Below are positions 34,818 to 43,650 of a DNA stretch of 51,721 nt, piece by piece. Every line of letters starts with the position of its first letter. Within the stretch, counting starts at the first letter, position 1. The DNA is from an uncultured Ruminococcus sp. (GTDB lineage Bacteria; Bacillota; Clostridia; Oscillospirales; Ruminococcaceae), in the NCBI GenBank assembly GCA_902788785.1, contig CADALT010000014.1:1-51721 (forward strand), given 5' to 3'. Under the pieces are notes generated by a model, which was not told the DNA's origin, did no database searches, and was given only the letters and a program-made list of their open reading frames with translations. The position numbers and the translations under genes are program-made.

Positions 34818-36017
34818 ATGAGTGACATGAATTACGATGAGCTTAGCTTTACCACGAGGTCGATACACGCAGGCACCGAGCCCGACCCTGCTTCGGGCGC
34901 TATCGAGCCTTCTATCTATATGGCGAACAGTTTCCTGCTGCCCTACGACCCTTCGACCATGAACTGGTCAGCATCCGAGGAGAAGATATACACCAGAAAC
35001 GGCGGTGTAAATCAGGGTATGCTCGAAAAGAAAGTTGCCAACCTCCACGGCGGTGAGGACTGCGTGGTACTGGCAAGCGGTGTTGCTGCTCTTTCGGGAC
35101 TTTTCTTCACAAAACTGAAAAAGGGCGACCACGTTATATTCTCCACAGTAACTTATGTAGCTACATACCGTATCTTCAACGAGCTGTGGTGCGACAAGTG
35201 GGGCATCGAGACATCTATCGTTGACTGCACCGACATCGAAAAGGTACGTGCAGCTATACGCCCCAACACCAAGCTCATACATTTTGAGACTCCCGGCAAC
35301 CCTACCTGCTGTATCTGCGATATAGAGGCTATCGTAAAGCTGGCACATGAGAACAATATCGAGGTATCCGTGGATAACACATTCTCCTCGCCTTACAACA
35401 CCAGACCCCTGGAATACGGTGTTGATTATGTTGTTGAGAGCCTTACCAAGTACATCAACGGCCATGGCGACTCCATGGGCGGTGCGATAATCGCAGACCA
35501 CAAGACCTGCGAGGATATACGCTATCAGGCACAGGTAAATATCGGCGGCTGCATCAGCCCCTTTAACGCATGGCTGATACAGCGTGGTTCGCAGACATTC
35601 CCTCTGCGTATGCAGGTACACAATGACAACGCTCTTGCAGTGGCAGAATGGCTCGATAAGCAGCCCTGCGTAAGCTTTGTTGCATACCCCGGTCTTCCTA
35701 ACTTCAAGGGTCACGAGCTGGCTAAGAAGCAGATGAAGCACGGTTTCGGCGGCGTACTCAGCTTTGGTCTGAAGGGCGAGCACGACCTGTACAACAGAGT
35801 CGTAACTCACCTGAATATATTCACATCCGCAGTATCTCTGGGCAACACAGGCAGCCTTATCGTATTCCTCGGTGAGGACGATGAGAGAATGTATCTCTAT
35901 CCCGAGGAGTTCCACGGCGGTTTCTACCGTGTGGCTATCGGTATCGAGGACAAGAACGACCTGATAAACGACCTCAGACAGGCATTCAAGGCAGAGGGTC
36001 TTGAAACTGTAGACTGA
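34818..36017 (+). CDS. Cys/Met metabolism PLP-dependent enzyme (trans-sulfuration family)
   Basis: A 399-residue fold-type I PLP enzyme. Cofactor phosphate contacts are in LASGVAALSGLF, the Asp/Asn binder in VSVDNTFSSPYNTRPLEYG, and the Schiff-base lysine is Lys211 in VESLTKYINGHGDSMGG. Family members include cystathionine gamma-synthase, cystathionine lyases, O-acetylhomoserine sulfhydrylase and methionine gamma-lyase; sequence by eye does not separate them. Residues FLGEDDERMYLYPEEFHGGF near the C-end replace the usual SLIEHPASMTH motif, so it is an atypical member. Monocistronic, own promoter and terminator. Confidence 0.88.
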   Translation: MSDMNYDELSFTTRSIHAGTEPDPASGAIEPSIYMANSFLLPYDPSTMNWSASEEKIYTRNGGVNQGMLEKKVANLHGGEDCVVLASGVAALSGLFFTKLKKGDHVIFSTVTYVATYRIFNELWCDKWGIETSIVDCTDIEKVRAAIRPNTKLIHFETPGNPTCCICDIEAIVKLAHENNIEVSVDNTFSSPYNTRPLEYGVDYVVESLTKYINGHGDSMGGAIIADHKTCEDIRYQAQVNIGGCISPFNAWLIQRGSQTFPLRMQVHNDNALAVAEWLDKQPCVSFVAYPGLPNFKGHELAKKQMKHGFGGVLSFGLKGEHDLYNRVVTHLNIFTSAVSLGNTGSLIVFLGEDDERMYLYPEEFHGGFYRVAIGIEDKNDLINDLRQAFKAEGLETVD

Positions 36018-36028
36018 TATAACACTGA

Positions 36029-36060
36029 ACAGCATCCCGTTTTTCGGGGTGCTGTTTTTA
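36029..36060 (+). terminator. Terminator of the PLP enzyme gene
   Basis: An 11-bp stem ACAGCATCCCG / CGGGGTGCTGT with a five-T loop and TTTTTATT downstream. Confidence 0.9.
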
Positions 36061-36083
36061 TTCGGGAATACTATGGTTTTTTA

Positions 36084-36112
36084 TTGACATAACGACTAAC
36101 TTATGCTATAAT
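36084..36112 (+). promoter_or_regulatory. Consensus promoter of the small membrane protein gene
   Basis: Perfect -35 TTGACA (36084-36089), 17-bp spacer, perfect -10 TATAAT (36107-36112) with a TGC extension. Confidence 0.88.
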
Positions 36113-36149
36113 GTTTGCTAAGAAAAATAAGATTTAGGAGATAACATTC

Positions 36150-36512
36150 ATGACTGATTTTTTTAAAGCAACAATGATCTCACTTATCATATCGATCATT
36201 TTGCTCCTTGTTTTGTTTGCAGTTACCGGTATTCATATTGGTTTTGTCATAGCTATGGCTTTTATATATTCGGCTATATTATTTTTTGATCTTATGCTTA
36301 CCGGGATCATAAAAAAGTTCAGGAAAAATATTTCTACTTATACAGTTTTTGCTGTGATCAACTTTATCATCGGTATCGGTATTACTATGTATTCAATTTA
36401 TGATATAAAAACACATATCAGTTTTTTCCCGGGACTGATATTAACTTTCGTCATTCCGTTTATCGTAGTTTTACTGATAACCGATCTTATTGTTTGGAAG
36501 AAAAACCGATAA
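36150..36512 (+). CDS. Small four-span membrane protein of unknown function
   Basis: A 120-residue hydrophobic protein with four predicted membrane segments (about 8-26, 30-50, 65-84, 92-114) and basic loops (IIKKFRKN; WKKNR). ATG with AGGAGATAACATTC upstream. It is alone behind a consensus promoter. I do not recognise a family. Confidence 0.7.
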   Translation: MTDFFKATMISLIISIILLLVLFAVTGIHIGFVIAMAFIYSAILFFDLMLTGIIKKFRKNISTYTVFAVINFIIGIGITMYSIYDIKTHISFFPGLILTFVIPFIVVLLITDLIVWKKNR

Positions 36513-36551
36513 ACGCAATAGATACAAAACTCTGCCATAAGGATAATAACA

Positions 36552-36575
36552 AGCCCCGTGTTCTGTCTCGGGGCT
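36552..36575 (+). terminator. Hairpin after the small membrane protein gene
   Basis: Stem AGCCCCG / CGGGGCT with a 10-nt loop; the downstream tract is not U-rich, so it may be a weak terminator. Confidence 0.5.
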
Positions 36576-36600
36576 GAACTTATATATGGTCAGCTGCATC

Positions 36601-36629
36601 TTTACTTTTGGCTGTGATTGTGCTATAAT
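36601..36629 (+). promoter_or_regulatory. Promoter of radC
   Basis: -35 TTTACT (36601-36606), 17-bp spacer, -10 TATAAT (36624-36629) with TGC extension. Confidence 0.7.
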
Positions 36630-36662
36630 CAAGTAAACCGATGCGTAAAGGGAGGGGATATC

Positions 36663-37349
36663 ATGGCTGAAAAAGGTATGCACGAAGGTCATCGTGAGCG
36701 AATGCGTGAACGCTACAGGCAGACAGGCGACCTCAGTGGATTTGCCGAGCACGAAGTGCTGGAGATGCTGCTTTTTTACATTATCCCCAGAGTCAACACA
36801 AATGACCTCGCTCACAGTCTTCTGCGGCATTTCGGGAATATCAAATGCGTGCTCACAGCGGATGCCGCAAGCCTTTGTCAGGTGGAGGGCATGACCATGA
36901 AACGTGCGGAACAGCTGCGTTTTCTGGGACAGGTCCTGCGCCTTGCCGAAAAAGAGAGCTATCTCAACGTCATGGCGGACGATGTAAACAGCCTGCGTGA
37001 TTATCTCACCGAGTTCTACCGTGGCGAGACCGTGGAAAGGCTCTGCATTTTCAGCGTGAGCAGTTCGGGCAGGATAACAGGCAGCGCTGTGCTGGGCACG
37101 GGTACGGAAAGCAAGGTGCGCTTTTCGCCGAGCGAGCTCATGAATTTCCTGGCAGGCTGCGACACCGAGGCTGTACTGCTTGCGCATAATCACCCCTTTG
37201 GTTCGCCCGAACCCTCGCAGGACGATATGCTGCTGACCCGACTGATACAGAACCGCCTGGGCGAAGTGCGGCTGATGGATCATGTGATAGTGTCGGGCAA
37301 TGAGATGGTATCCCTGAGAGCGCTGGGCTGTGTAAGGGCATTTGAATGA
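36663..37349 (+). CDS. radC: RadC-family JAB-domain protein
   Basis: A 228-residue protein. N-terminal helix-hairpin-helix region (EVLEMLLFYIIPRVNTNDLA; VEGMTMKRAEQLRFLGQ) and a C-terminal JAB/MPN domain with the metal motif LAHNHPFGSPEPSQDD (HxH and late Asp). The family was once linked to DNA repair, but the activity is unproven; JAB domains are often metalloproteases. ATG at 36663 with AGGGAGGGG. It overlaps the space before the next gene by coupling (stop at 37349, next ATG at 37360). Confidence 0.92.
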   Translation: MAEKGMHEGHRERMRERYRQTGDLSGFAEHEVLEMLLFYIIPRVNTNDLAHSLLRHFGNIKCVLTADAASLCQVEGMTMKRAEQLRFLGQVLRLAEKESYLNVMADDVNSLRDYLTEFYRGETVERLCIFSVSSSGRITGSAVLGTGTESKVRFSPSELMNFLAGCDTEAVLLAHNHPFGSPEPSQDDMLLTRLIQNRLGEVRLMDHVIVSGNEMVSLRALGCVRAFE

Positions 37350-37359
37350 GGTAAATTAT

Positions 37360-37974
37360 ATGACCGCCGAAAAAGCAAAACTGTTTGAAAACATAACCAT
37401 GAACGGCAGAATGTGCTATATATTCATGTGCATAGAGAGATATCTGCTGTCACTCTACCCGGACCGTGACTGGACACCCGCCGCAAAACGTATGTGGGAC
37501 TGGTCGGCAGTATGCTGGTCGTGTGACGATGAGCTTGACAGGTATATACAGCTGATACCCGAATGCATTCTGGAATTTAATACCTACGAAGCCGCCAATG
37601 CCGAATGGTACGGCAAGCTCCCCCGCAAGGATTATGATGAGCTGGTCGCATTGTACAAGGGCATCACCACAGGTGCACATGATGACGAGATAAACCGTGT
37701 ATTTCTGATACCAAACGAACTGTGGAAGAATTGTGACGGCAGCTATTATGATATAGAAACAGGCAGGGTCAGCACACTGAGATATATTGATAAGATCGAA
37801 GAGATACTCATAAGCCACGATATCCTCCTGCCCGATATCACCTTGCTGTCAGCCTATACCATCGACCCTGCCGACCCCGATGTGAAACGTTTCGGTTATT
37901 ATGACGTGAACAGGACAGACCATTATGAGTGGGGCTTCGGAAAAAGCGGAGCACCTCTCTCGCTTATCATTTAA
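37360..37974 (+). CDS. Unknown soluble protein after radC
   Basis: A 204-residue protein with no recognised domain; Trp- and Asp-rich (MWDWSAVCWSCDDELDRYIQ; YDVNRTDHYEWGFG). The ATG at 37360 has GAGG 8 nt upstream inside the end of radC, so the two are likely co-transcribed and coupled. N-terminal helix block NGRMCYIFMCIERYLLSLYP. It resembles immunity-type single-domain proteins in composition, which is only a remark. Confidence 0.7.
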   Translation: MTAEKAKLFENITMNGRMCYIFMCIERYLLSLYPDRDWTPAAKRMWDWSAVCWSCDDELDRYIQLIPECILEFNTYEAANAEWYGKLPRKDYDELVALYKGITTGAHDDEINRVFLIPNELWKNCDGSYYDIETGRVSTLRYIDKIEEILISHDILLPDITLLSAYTIDPADPDVKRFGYYDVNRTDHYEWGFGKSGAPLSLII

Positions 37975-37976
37975 CA

Positions 37977-38013
37977 TATCCCCGAAGGCTCAGGCGTTGA
38001 TTTTTCGGGGATA
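37977..38013 (+). terminator. Terminator of the radC unit
   Basis: Stem TATCCCCGAA / TTCGGGGATA followed by TTTCTATTTG, starting 3 bp after the stop. Confidence 0.85.
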
Positions 38014-38141
38014 TTTCTATTTGTATCCTGTTATTTTCAGATGGTAATAAGTTGACCGTACATATTTTTGAGATTTCTAAATTTGTACTCACATTTTAAG
38101 CAAAAAACGGGAAAATATTTTTACATAGCGCACGAAAACAC

Positions 38142-38170
38142 TTGTAATCTCTGAATTTATGTGATATAAT
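38142..38170 (+). promoter_or_regulatory. Promoter of the pentose unit
   Basis: -35 TTGTAA (38142-38147), 17-bp spacer, -10 TATAAT (38165-38170). The 80-nt leader holds small hairpins ATCTGC/GCAGAT and CCTCC/GGAGG. Confidence 0.75.
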
Positions 38171-38254
38171 ATGTCTCAACAACATCTGCATGAAGCAGAT
38201 ACCGACCATCACCTCCAAGGCAGGAGGAATACCAACAGGAAAAGGTGAAATAAA

Positions 38255-39835
38255 ATGACTATCAAAGAAAAGATCGAACAGGGCAAGACCTATCTGGGCA
38301 TCGAATTCGGTTCAACACGTATAAAGGCGTGTCTTATCGACGACAGCTTTGCCCCCATCGCAGGCGGCTCACACAGTTGGGAGAACCGTCTGGAAAACGG
38401 CATATGGACTTACACTCAGGACGATATCATCACAGGATTGCAGGACTGCTATGCAGACCTCAAGCGTGATGTCAAGGAGAAGTACGACACTGTGCTGACA
38501 AACTTAGGCGGACTGGGCATCTCCGCAATGATGCACGGATATCTGGCTTTCAACAGCACCGATGAACTGCTGGTGCCTTTCCGTACCTGGAGAAATACCA
38601 TCACCGCAGAAGCCGCAGAAAAGCTCACTTCCCTCTTCGGCTTCAACATTCCCGAAAGATGGAGCATCGCACATCTGTATCAGGCTGTGCTCAACAAAGA
38701 AGATCACATCACGGATATAGCCCACATCAACACCCTTGCAGGCTATGTACACTTCATGCTGACAGGTGTCAGAGAACTTGGTATCGGTGATGCATCGGGT
38801 ATGTTCCCCATCGAGAATTGCGAAGATTACAACAAGTCCATGATGGAAAAATTCATGGCACTGGACGAAGTCAAGGCTTGCGGCTGGAAACTTCGTGATA
38901 TACTGCCGACGGTGGTTTCCGCAGGCGCAGGCAAAAGTACGCTCACCGAGGACGGCGCAAAACTCCTCGACCCCGAGGGCGACCTGAAGGCAGGCATACC
39001 CTGCTGTCCTCCCGAAGGCGACGCAGGCACAGGCATGGTGGCAACAAATGCTGTACGCAAGGGCACGGGCAATATCTCCGCAGGCACTTCCATCTTCTCC
39101 ATGCTGGTGCTGAACGACCCTCTGAAAGGCTGCTATCCCGAGATAGATGTGGTAACGACTCCCGACGGCGCAGATGTGGCTATGGTGCACTGCAATAACT
39201 GCTGCGGCGAACTGGATAAGTGGGTAAATATGTTCATCGAGTTTTCAAAGCTGACAGGTAATCCCGTGGACGTTTCCGAAGCTTATGAGACACTTTATAA
39301 AAACGCCCTGAACGGCAAGCCCGATTGCGGCGGAGTTGTGGCATACAACACAATTTCGGGCGAGCCTGTTGTAGGTCTGCAAAAGGCAAGACCTGCATAT
39401 TTCAGAGCCCCCGACAGCGAAATGACACTGGCTGACTTCTTCCGTGCCGAACTTTACGGTGCGATGGCAGCGCTGAAAGCAGGCAACGATATACTCTTCG
39501 ATAAGGAGGGCGTAGCTTCTGCAAGCTTCACAGGTCACGGCGGACTTTTCAAGGTACAGGGCGTGGCACAGCAGTTCATGGCTGATGCACTGGGCAGCAA
39601 GGTCAGCGTAATGTCTACCGCAGGTGAAGGCGGCGCATGGGGCATGGCTCTGCTGGCAGCTTTCGGAAGCAGCGAGGACAAGAAAACTCTCCCCGACTGG
39701 CTGGACAGCACAGTATTCGCAGGTATGGATAAATCGGAAGTTCTTCCCGATGAAAAGGGCAAGGCAGGCTGGACTGCATACATGGAGCAGTACCGCAAGG
39801 GACTGAACGCAGTAAAGGTTTTGGGCGAGATCTGA
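38255..39835 (+). CDS. FGGY-family sugar kinase, probable L-ribulokinase
   Basis: A 526-residue kinase. The N-terminal YLGIEFGSTRIKACLIDD is the phosphate-binding start of the FGGY fold, and the C-terminal half has SFTGHGGLFKVQGVAQQFMA and STAGEGGAWGMALLAA, the adenine-binding signature. FGGY kinases act on xylulose, ribulose, glycerol and similar. With araD downstream, phosphorylation of L-ribulose is the best guess, but it could be a xylulokinase. ATG with AAAAGGTG. First gene of a four-gene unit. Confidence 0.88.
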   Translation: MTIKEKIEQGKTYLGIEFGSTRIKACLIDDSFAPIAGGSHSWENRLENGIWTYTQDDIITGLQDCYADLKRDVKEKYDTVLTNLGGLGISAMMHGYLAFNSTDELLVPFRTWRNTITAEAAEKLTSLFGFNIPERWSIAHLYQAVLNKEDHITDIAHINTLAGYVHFMLTGVRELGIGDASGMFPIENCEDYNKSMMEKFMALDEVKACGWKLRDILPTVVSAGAGKSTLTEDGAKLLDPEGDLKAGIPCCPPEGDAGTGMVATNAVRKGTGNISAGTSIFSMLVLNDPLKGCYPEIDVVTTPDGADVAMVHCNNCCGELDKWVNMFIEFSKLTGNPVDVSEAYETLYKNALNGKPDCGGVVAYNTISGEPVVGLQKARPAYFRAPDSEMTLADFFRAELYGAMAALKAGNDILFDKEGVASASFTGHGGLFKVQGVAQQFMADALGSKVSVMSTAGEGGAWGMALLAAFGSSEDKKTLPDWLDSTVFAGMDKSEVLPDEKGKAGWTAYMEQYRKGLNAVKVLGEI

Positions 39836-39856
39836 AACGAATAAGGAGCTGACCTT

Positions 39857-40402
39857 ATGTATGACGAAAAACTTGTAACGGCTTTTGCTACAGCATTCAA
39901 AAACAGCGTAAATGCGCTGAAAAAAGAGCATGATGAAAAGTTTTATTATTTCGCATTCATATTCGATGAGGGTATGTACCCCTATATCTCGGCATGGTCT
40001 TACGAGGCTTATGAACGATCTATCGTTGATGATGAGGTAGCAGAGGCGGACAGAGGCTGGTGGAAATGGGACTATGCAGATTCGCCTTATTGTGCATACG
40101 GATATGATGAATATTTCGCCGAAGCAGGCAAACTGCTGGGCGAGCGTACAGAAAATATGTCCGAAGATGAACTTTACGATGTGGAATGGTATGTCCGTAT
40201 GGACTCAATGGAGGAAGCACTGAAAAGGCTTGGCAGCGAGGGTTTCTTCGGCACAGGCAAGGACAGAGAGCAGATCATCGTGAACGTTGAGCAGGCTCCT
40301 CCCGATTGTAAGGAGCATGAAAGGGCGCTAAGGCTCAATCCGCCCTCGGCACTGCTCGACGAATATCTTGAAAACTGTGAGACAGAAGAGGACGAAGACT
40401 AA
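39857..40402 (+). CDS. DUF4303-like protein within the pentose unit
   Basis: A 181-residue acidic protein. FYYFAFIFDEGMYPYISAWS and the Trp-rich WWKWDYADSPYCAYG resemble the DUF4303 family; the function is unknown, though this family is often seen near polymorphic-toxin loci. RBS AAGGAGCTG. Seventeen bases follow the kinase stop. The end CETEEDED is strongly acidic. Confidence 0.75.
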   Translation: MYDEKLVTAFATAFKNSVNALKKEHDEKFYYFAFIFDEGMYPYISAWSYEAYERSIVDDEVAEADRGWWKWDYADSPYCAYGYDEYFAEAGKLLGERTENMSEDELYDVEWYVRMDSMEEALKRLGSEGFFGTGKDREQIIVNVEQAPPDCKEHERALRLNPPSALLDEYLENCETEEDED

Positions 40403-40426
40403 ACATATCCAAGGCAGGAAATTCCA

Positions 40427-40822
40427 ATGAATGACAGAGAACATATCATAGATTTTGTGAAAAAAGAATACGGATCCTCCCCCGAATATCTCTGGGAGGG
40501 TGATTTCGATACGGCTGTATTCAGGCATAATGATACCAAGAAATGGTTCGGGATAATCATGAAAGTTAAGCGCTGCAAGCTCGGTCTTGAGGGCGAGGAG
40601 ACTACCGATGTCCTCAACGTCAAATGCGACCCATTGCTGATAGATGCGCTAGTTCAGCAGGAGGGCTATCTCAGGGCTTACCACATGAACAAGCGGCTCT
40701 GGATAAGCATACTGCTTGAAAGCTCGCTGCCGTTCGAGGAGATATGTTCGATGATAGACCAGAGTTTCGAGCTCACGAAGAAAAAGTCAAAGAAAACAAA
40801 AAATACACCGAAAGGACAGTAA
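40427..40822 (+). CDS. YjbR/MmcQ-family protein
   Basis: A 131-residue protein of the CyaY-like YjbR fold: DFVKKEYGSSPEYLWEGD at the start, FRHNDTKKWFGIIMKV, LNVKCDPLLIDALVQQEG, RAYHMNKRLWISILLE and the basic tail KKKSKKTKNTPKGQ. YjbR proteins are sometimes called DNA-binding; the cellular role is unclear. Three bases before araD, so translation is coupled. Confidence 0.88.
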   Translation: MNDREHIIDFVKKEYGSSPEYLWEGDFDTAVFRHNDTKKWFGIIMKVKRCKLGLEGEETTDVLNVKCDPLLIDALVQQEGYLRAYHMNKRLWISILLESSLPFEEICSMIDQSFELTKKKSKKTKNTPKGQ

Positions 40823-40825
40823 ACA

Positions 40826-41518
40826 ATGTTAGAAGAACTTAAACAGAAGGTACTGGAAGCAAATCTGCTTCTGCCAAAATACGGGCTGGTAAAATTCACA
40901 TGGGGCAACGCCTCGGAGATCGACCGTGAAAAGGGACTTGTGGTAATAAAGCCCTCGGGCGTTGAGTATGACGGCATGACCGCCGATGACATGGTCGTTG
41001 TAGATCTTGAAACAGGCAAGGTAGTCGAGGGCAGGTACAAGCCCTCCAGCGACACGCCCACTCATCTGGAGCTTTACAAGGCTTTTCCCGAGTTAGGCGG
41101 CGTTGTACACACCCACAGCAAATGGGCAGCAAGCTTTGCGCAGGCAGGCAAGGGCGTTATGGCGCTGGGCACGACACAGGGCGACTATTTCTACGGCGAG
41201 ATCCCCTGCACACGCAAAATGACTCCCGAGGAGATCGCAGGCGAGTACGAAAAGGAAACAGGCTCGGTCATCATCGAGACTTTCAAGGGCATCGACCCCA
41301 TGACCATACCTGCGGTACTGGTACACAGCCACGGCCCGTTCACCTGGGGCAAGGACGCTTTCGATGCGGTGCATAATTCCGTGGTACTGGAAGAAGCCGC
41401 ATTCATGAACTTCCACGCAATGATGCTGACACCGGGCATCGGTCCCATGCAGCAGGAACTTCTCGACAAGCATTATCTCCGCAAGCACGGCAAGAACGCT
41501 TACTACGGTCAGAACTAA
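40826..41518 (+). CDS. araD: L-ribulose-5-phosphate 4-epimerase
   Basis: A 230-residue class II aldolase-fold enzyme that turns L-ribulose 5-phosphate into D-xylulose 5-phosphate, feeding arabinose into the pentose phosphate pathway. Visible: [19 protein letters not shown], zinc ligands in [14 protein letters not shown] and [11 protein letters not shown], and the usual C-terminal [15 protein letters not shown]. Normal length (about 230). RBS AAAGGAC. Last gene of the unit. Confidence 0.95.
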   Translation: MLEELKQKVLEANLLLPKYGLVKFTWGNASEIDREKGLVVIKPSGVEYDGMTADDMVVVDLETGKVVEGRYKPSSDTPTHLELYKAFPELGGVVHTHSKWAASFAQAGKGVMALGTTQGDYFYGEIPCTRKMTPEEIAGEYEKETGSVIIETFKGIDPMTIPAVLVHSHGPFTWGKDAFDAVHNSVVLEEAAFMNFHAMMLTPGIGPMQQELLDKHYLRKHGKNAYYGQN

Positions 41519-41527
41519 AGCAAAACG

Positions 41528-41560
41528 AAACTCCGTACAGCACGCACTGTACGGAGTTTT
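41528..41560. terminator. Bidirectional terminator after araD
   Basis: A 13-bp perfect stem AAACTCCGTACAG / CTGTACGGAGTTT with TTT beyond, 10 bp after araD and directly beside the stop of the minus-strand lipoprotein gene. Confidence 0.92.
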
Positions 41561-41561
41561 T

Positions 41562-42101
41562 TCATTGTCTGTCAAAATAAGCTTTGCCGCCGTCGGGGTT
41601 GAAGTATGTGCGCAGATAGCCGTCCGTCGAGACCACCACAAATTCGTTGGTGTCCTCCAGATAATAGACATCGTCGCCGTCCTCTTTCTCGGTCTTGTGG
41701 AGAGCGTCGGGCGAGTTGACCACATCGGAAGCCGCCTTGCGGTAATCGTCGGCATTCTTGAAGCCCATATCTTTGCCGTGTTTCTCAAAATGCTGATCAC
41801 GGAGTTTTTTCGTCCTGAACCAGTATTCCACATATTCGGCGGACGAGTTTTCCTGCGGCTTTGAAGAAACTTCCGCCTTGGAGTTTTCAGCCTTTGAGCT
41901 TGACTTCTTGGCTTTTTTAGCCTTTGAAGAAGTAGCGCTCTTTTTATCGGGAACAGAAGTTTCCGCCGCCTGTTCACTGCTGTCCTCGGTTATTATAAGG
42001 TCGTAGTAAGATTCGTCCGCAGGCTGTTCGATACTTTCGCAGGACGCAAATACCGTCACCGCCAACATCAGCACGGTAAGCACCGCCAAAAACTTTCTCA
42101 T
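41562..42101 (-). CDS. Lipoprotein with a C-terminal barnase/ColE5-like (BECR-type) domain
   Basis: A 179-residue lipoprotein: signal peptide ending VTVFASC (lipidated Cys21), a long low-complexity Ser/Lys/Ala linker (about 50-85), and an 85-residue C-terminal domain with YWFRTKKLRDQHFEKHGKDM, YRKAASDVVNSPDAL, and EFVVVSTDGYLRTYFNP. That pattern (RxxKLxxxHFxKHG...VVVxxDGxxRTYF) resembles the barnase/EndoU/ColicinE5-D-RelE nuclease superfamily; catalytic activity is not proven. Surface location suggests a tethered effector or a repurposed fold. The linker composition is unlike its neighbours. Confidence 0.75.
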   Translation of the reverse strand: MRKFLAVLTVLMLAVTVFASCESIEQPADESYYDLIITEDSSEQAAETSVPDKKSATSSKAKKAKKSSSKAENSKAEVSSKPQENSSAEYVEYWFRTKKLRDQHFEKHGKDMGFKNADDYRKAASDVVNSPDALHKTEKEDGDDVYYLEDTNEFVVVSTDGYLRTYFNPDGGKAYFDRQ

Positions 42102-42122
42102 ACTATTGACCTCCTTAAATAA

Positions 42123-42620
42123 TTATTGTGTATTCTTGCCAACACCAAACACCCTACGCCAGAACAGCCACATCAGCGGCTTGCCGATGACATAAGCAAA
42201 AATAATAAACAGTGTGAAAGGCACAGCTATCTCGTAATTGAAGCGCCATATATCTTTTTTTCGCATGGCATCATCAGCCACAACGACCTGTTCGGGATGC
42301 CCGGGCGGATAACGCAGCGGATACGTTTCATATTTCGACGGTAGATCATGCATAACAGCCGTATATCGCTCACCATCGACAGTAATAGCATATGAACAAT
42401 CATAGACCGTCCGCCTGTCGCTGCCAATATCCGAATGATTATAATACTCGATTCGATCAACAGCAGTTTCAAGTTTGCCCTCGACCTCGATATAGTCATC
42501 ATACTTATTGCTGCCAATAGACTGTATAAACGATATCACCGCTGTAAGAGCAAATACTATCACCGCAAAAATAATGCTGTTTCGTAAAACAATAAATACT
42601 TGTTTTGCCAAATTTTTCAT
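42123..42620 (-). CDS. DUF3592-like membrane protein
   Basis: A 165-residue protein with two membrane segments (SIIFAVIVFALTAVISFI near 15-32 and VPFTLFIIFAYVIGKPLMW near 132-152) and an extracytoplasmic beta domain between them (VEGKLETAVDRIEYY; YDCSYAITVDGERYTAVM; YPPGHPEQVVV). The YDxPxNPxxxxxxx-like block matches DUF3592. It lies 21 bp before the lipoprotein gene in the same direction, so they are co-transcribed. Confidence 0.7.
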   Translation of the reverse strand: MKNLAKQVFIVLRNSIIFAVIVFALTAVISFIQSIGSNKYDDYIEVEGKLETAVDRIEYYNHSDIGSDRRTVYDCSYAITVDGERYTAVMHDLPSKYETYPLRYPPGHPEQVVVADDAMRKKDIWRFNYEIAVPFTLFIIFAYVIGKPLMWLFWRRVFGVGKNTQ

Positions 42621-42646
42621 TTTGTCCTCTCTTTTGTTTATAAAAA

Positions 42647-42676
42647 TCTCCCCTTCAACCTAAGCCGAAGGGGAGA
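42647..42676 (-). terminator. Terminator of the cohesin-like protein gene
   Basis: A 10-bp perfect stem TCTCCCCTTC / GAAGGGGAGA and TTTTTAT on the minus strand, 32 bp after the stop. Confidence 0.9.
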
Positions 42677-42708
42677 AACGAATGTACATTAAAAGTTATC
42701 TATTCAGA

Positions 42709-43650
42709 TTACTTTCTCTTCTTGGATACAACTACCAGAGCAGCAGCAGCGCCAACCAGAGCTACAGCAGCTGTAGAAGCAGCACCTGTGTTCTTGTTGT
42801 CATTTGTGTTGTTAGTCTTAGCTGTAGAAGAAGTAGACTTTGTAGTTGTGCTATTGTTGTTTGTTGTAGCAGCCTTGCTGGAAGAATCAGCAGCCTTTGT
42901 GGAAGAAGCAGGAGCCTTGGACTCAGTAGCAGAAGACTCAGTAGCCTTGGACTCAGTAGCAGAAGACTCAGGAGCCTTGGACTCTTCCTCAGAAGAAGTA
43001 GCAGCAGTGCCGCTGATAGTTACAACAGCAGGCTCAGTTGTAACGTTAGCGTTCATAACCTCTCTGTTCTCATCGCCGGGGTTACCGCTGAGGTAGTTAG
43101 CCATCTTCAGAGTTGTGGAATCCAGCTTAACTTCGCCGCTCTCGCCAGCCTTAACTGCGATAGTACCGATCTTGATCTGACCATCTGTGCCTTCCTTAGC
43201 AGGGTTTGCACCAGCCTGATCTACGTCGTAACCCAGAACCATGTAGTCCTTAGCTGCGCCGTTGAAAGGAGCCAGCTGCTCAGCTGTCATGTCAGCCAGA
43301 GTACCACCGACATAGCCTCTGTTCTTCTTGCCCCACTGAAGCAGGTCAGAGCTATCCTCGTCCCACTTGAAAGCGTTATCTACCTTGTTACCTGTCTTTG
43401 CATCTGTCTGGATGTCAGTAGCGATCTCGCCGCCTGTTGCGTCCAGTGTGAACTGCAGAGTTGTGATCATAACGTCACCGGTAACATAAACATCAAAATT
43501 TACATCCTCGCCGGGTGCAACTGTTGTCTTGTCAGCTACGAACTTCAGAGTTGCTTCCTTAGCTGCTGCTGTATCATCAGCGAATACAGAAGGAGCGCAA
43601 GCTGCCATCATAGCTGCGGATGTGAGAAGTGCAAATAACTTCTTGTTCAT
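42709..43650 (-). CDS. Secreted cohesin-like protein with an atypical wall-anchoring tail
   Basis: A 313-residue exported protein. Signal peptide to about residue 24 (ending SVFADD); domain about 30-215 with LKFVADKTTVAPGEDVNFDV, ITTLQFTLDATGGEI and IKIGTIAVKAGESGEV, the pattern of cohesin-type beta sandwiches used in cellulosomes and related adhesion; Ser/Thr/Ala/Lys linker of repeated ESSATESKA units (about 218-285); C-terminal NTGAASTAAVALVGAAAALV plus SKKRK. The end has the layout of a sorting signal (NTG, hydrophobic helix, basic tail) without LPxTG. Good RBS GGGAGG. Dockerin partners are not in the window. Confidence 0.75.
   Translation of the reverse strand: MNKKLFALLTSAAMMAACAPSVFADDTAAAKEATLKFVADKTTVAPGEDVNFDVYVTGDVMITTLQFTLDATGGEIATDIQTDAKTGNKVDNAFKWDEDSSDLLQWGKKNRGYVGGTLADMTAEQLAPFNGAAKDYMVLGYDVDQAGANPAKEGTDGQIKIGTIAVKAGESGEVKLDSTTLKMANYLSGNPGDENREVMNANVTTEPAVVTISGTAATSSEEESKAPESSATESKATESSATESKAPASSTKAADSSSKAATTNNNSTTTKSTSSTAKTNNTNDNKNTGAASTAAVALVGAAAALVVVSKKRK

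Noticed and set aside
38504-39190. Minus-strand frame inside the FGGY kinase gene
   Set aside because: No ribosome site and residues rich in Cys/His/Tyr, typical of shadow frames in this GC range.
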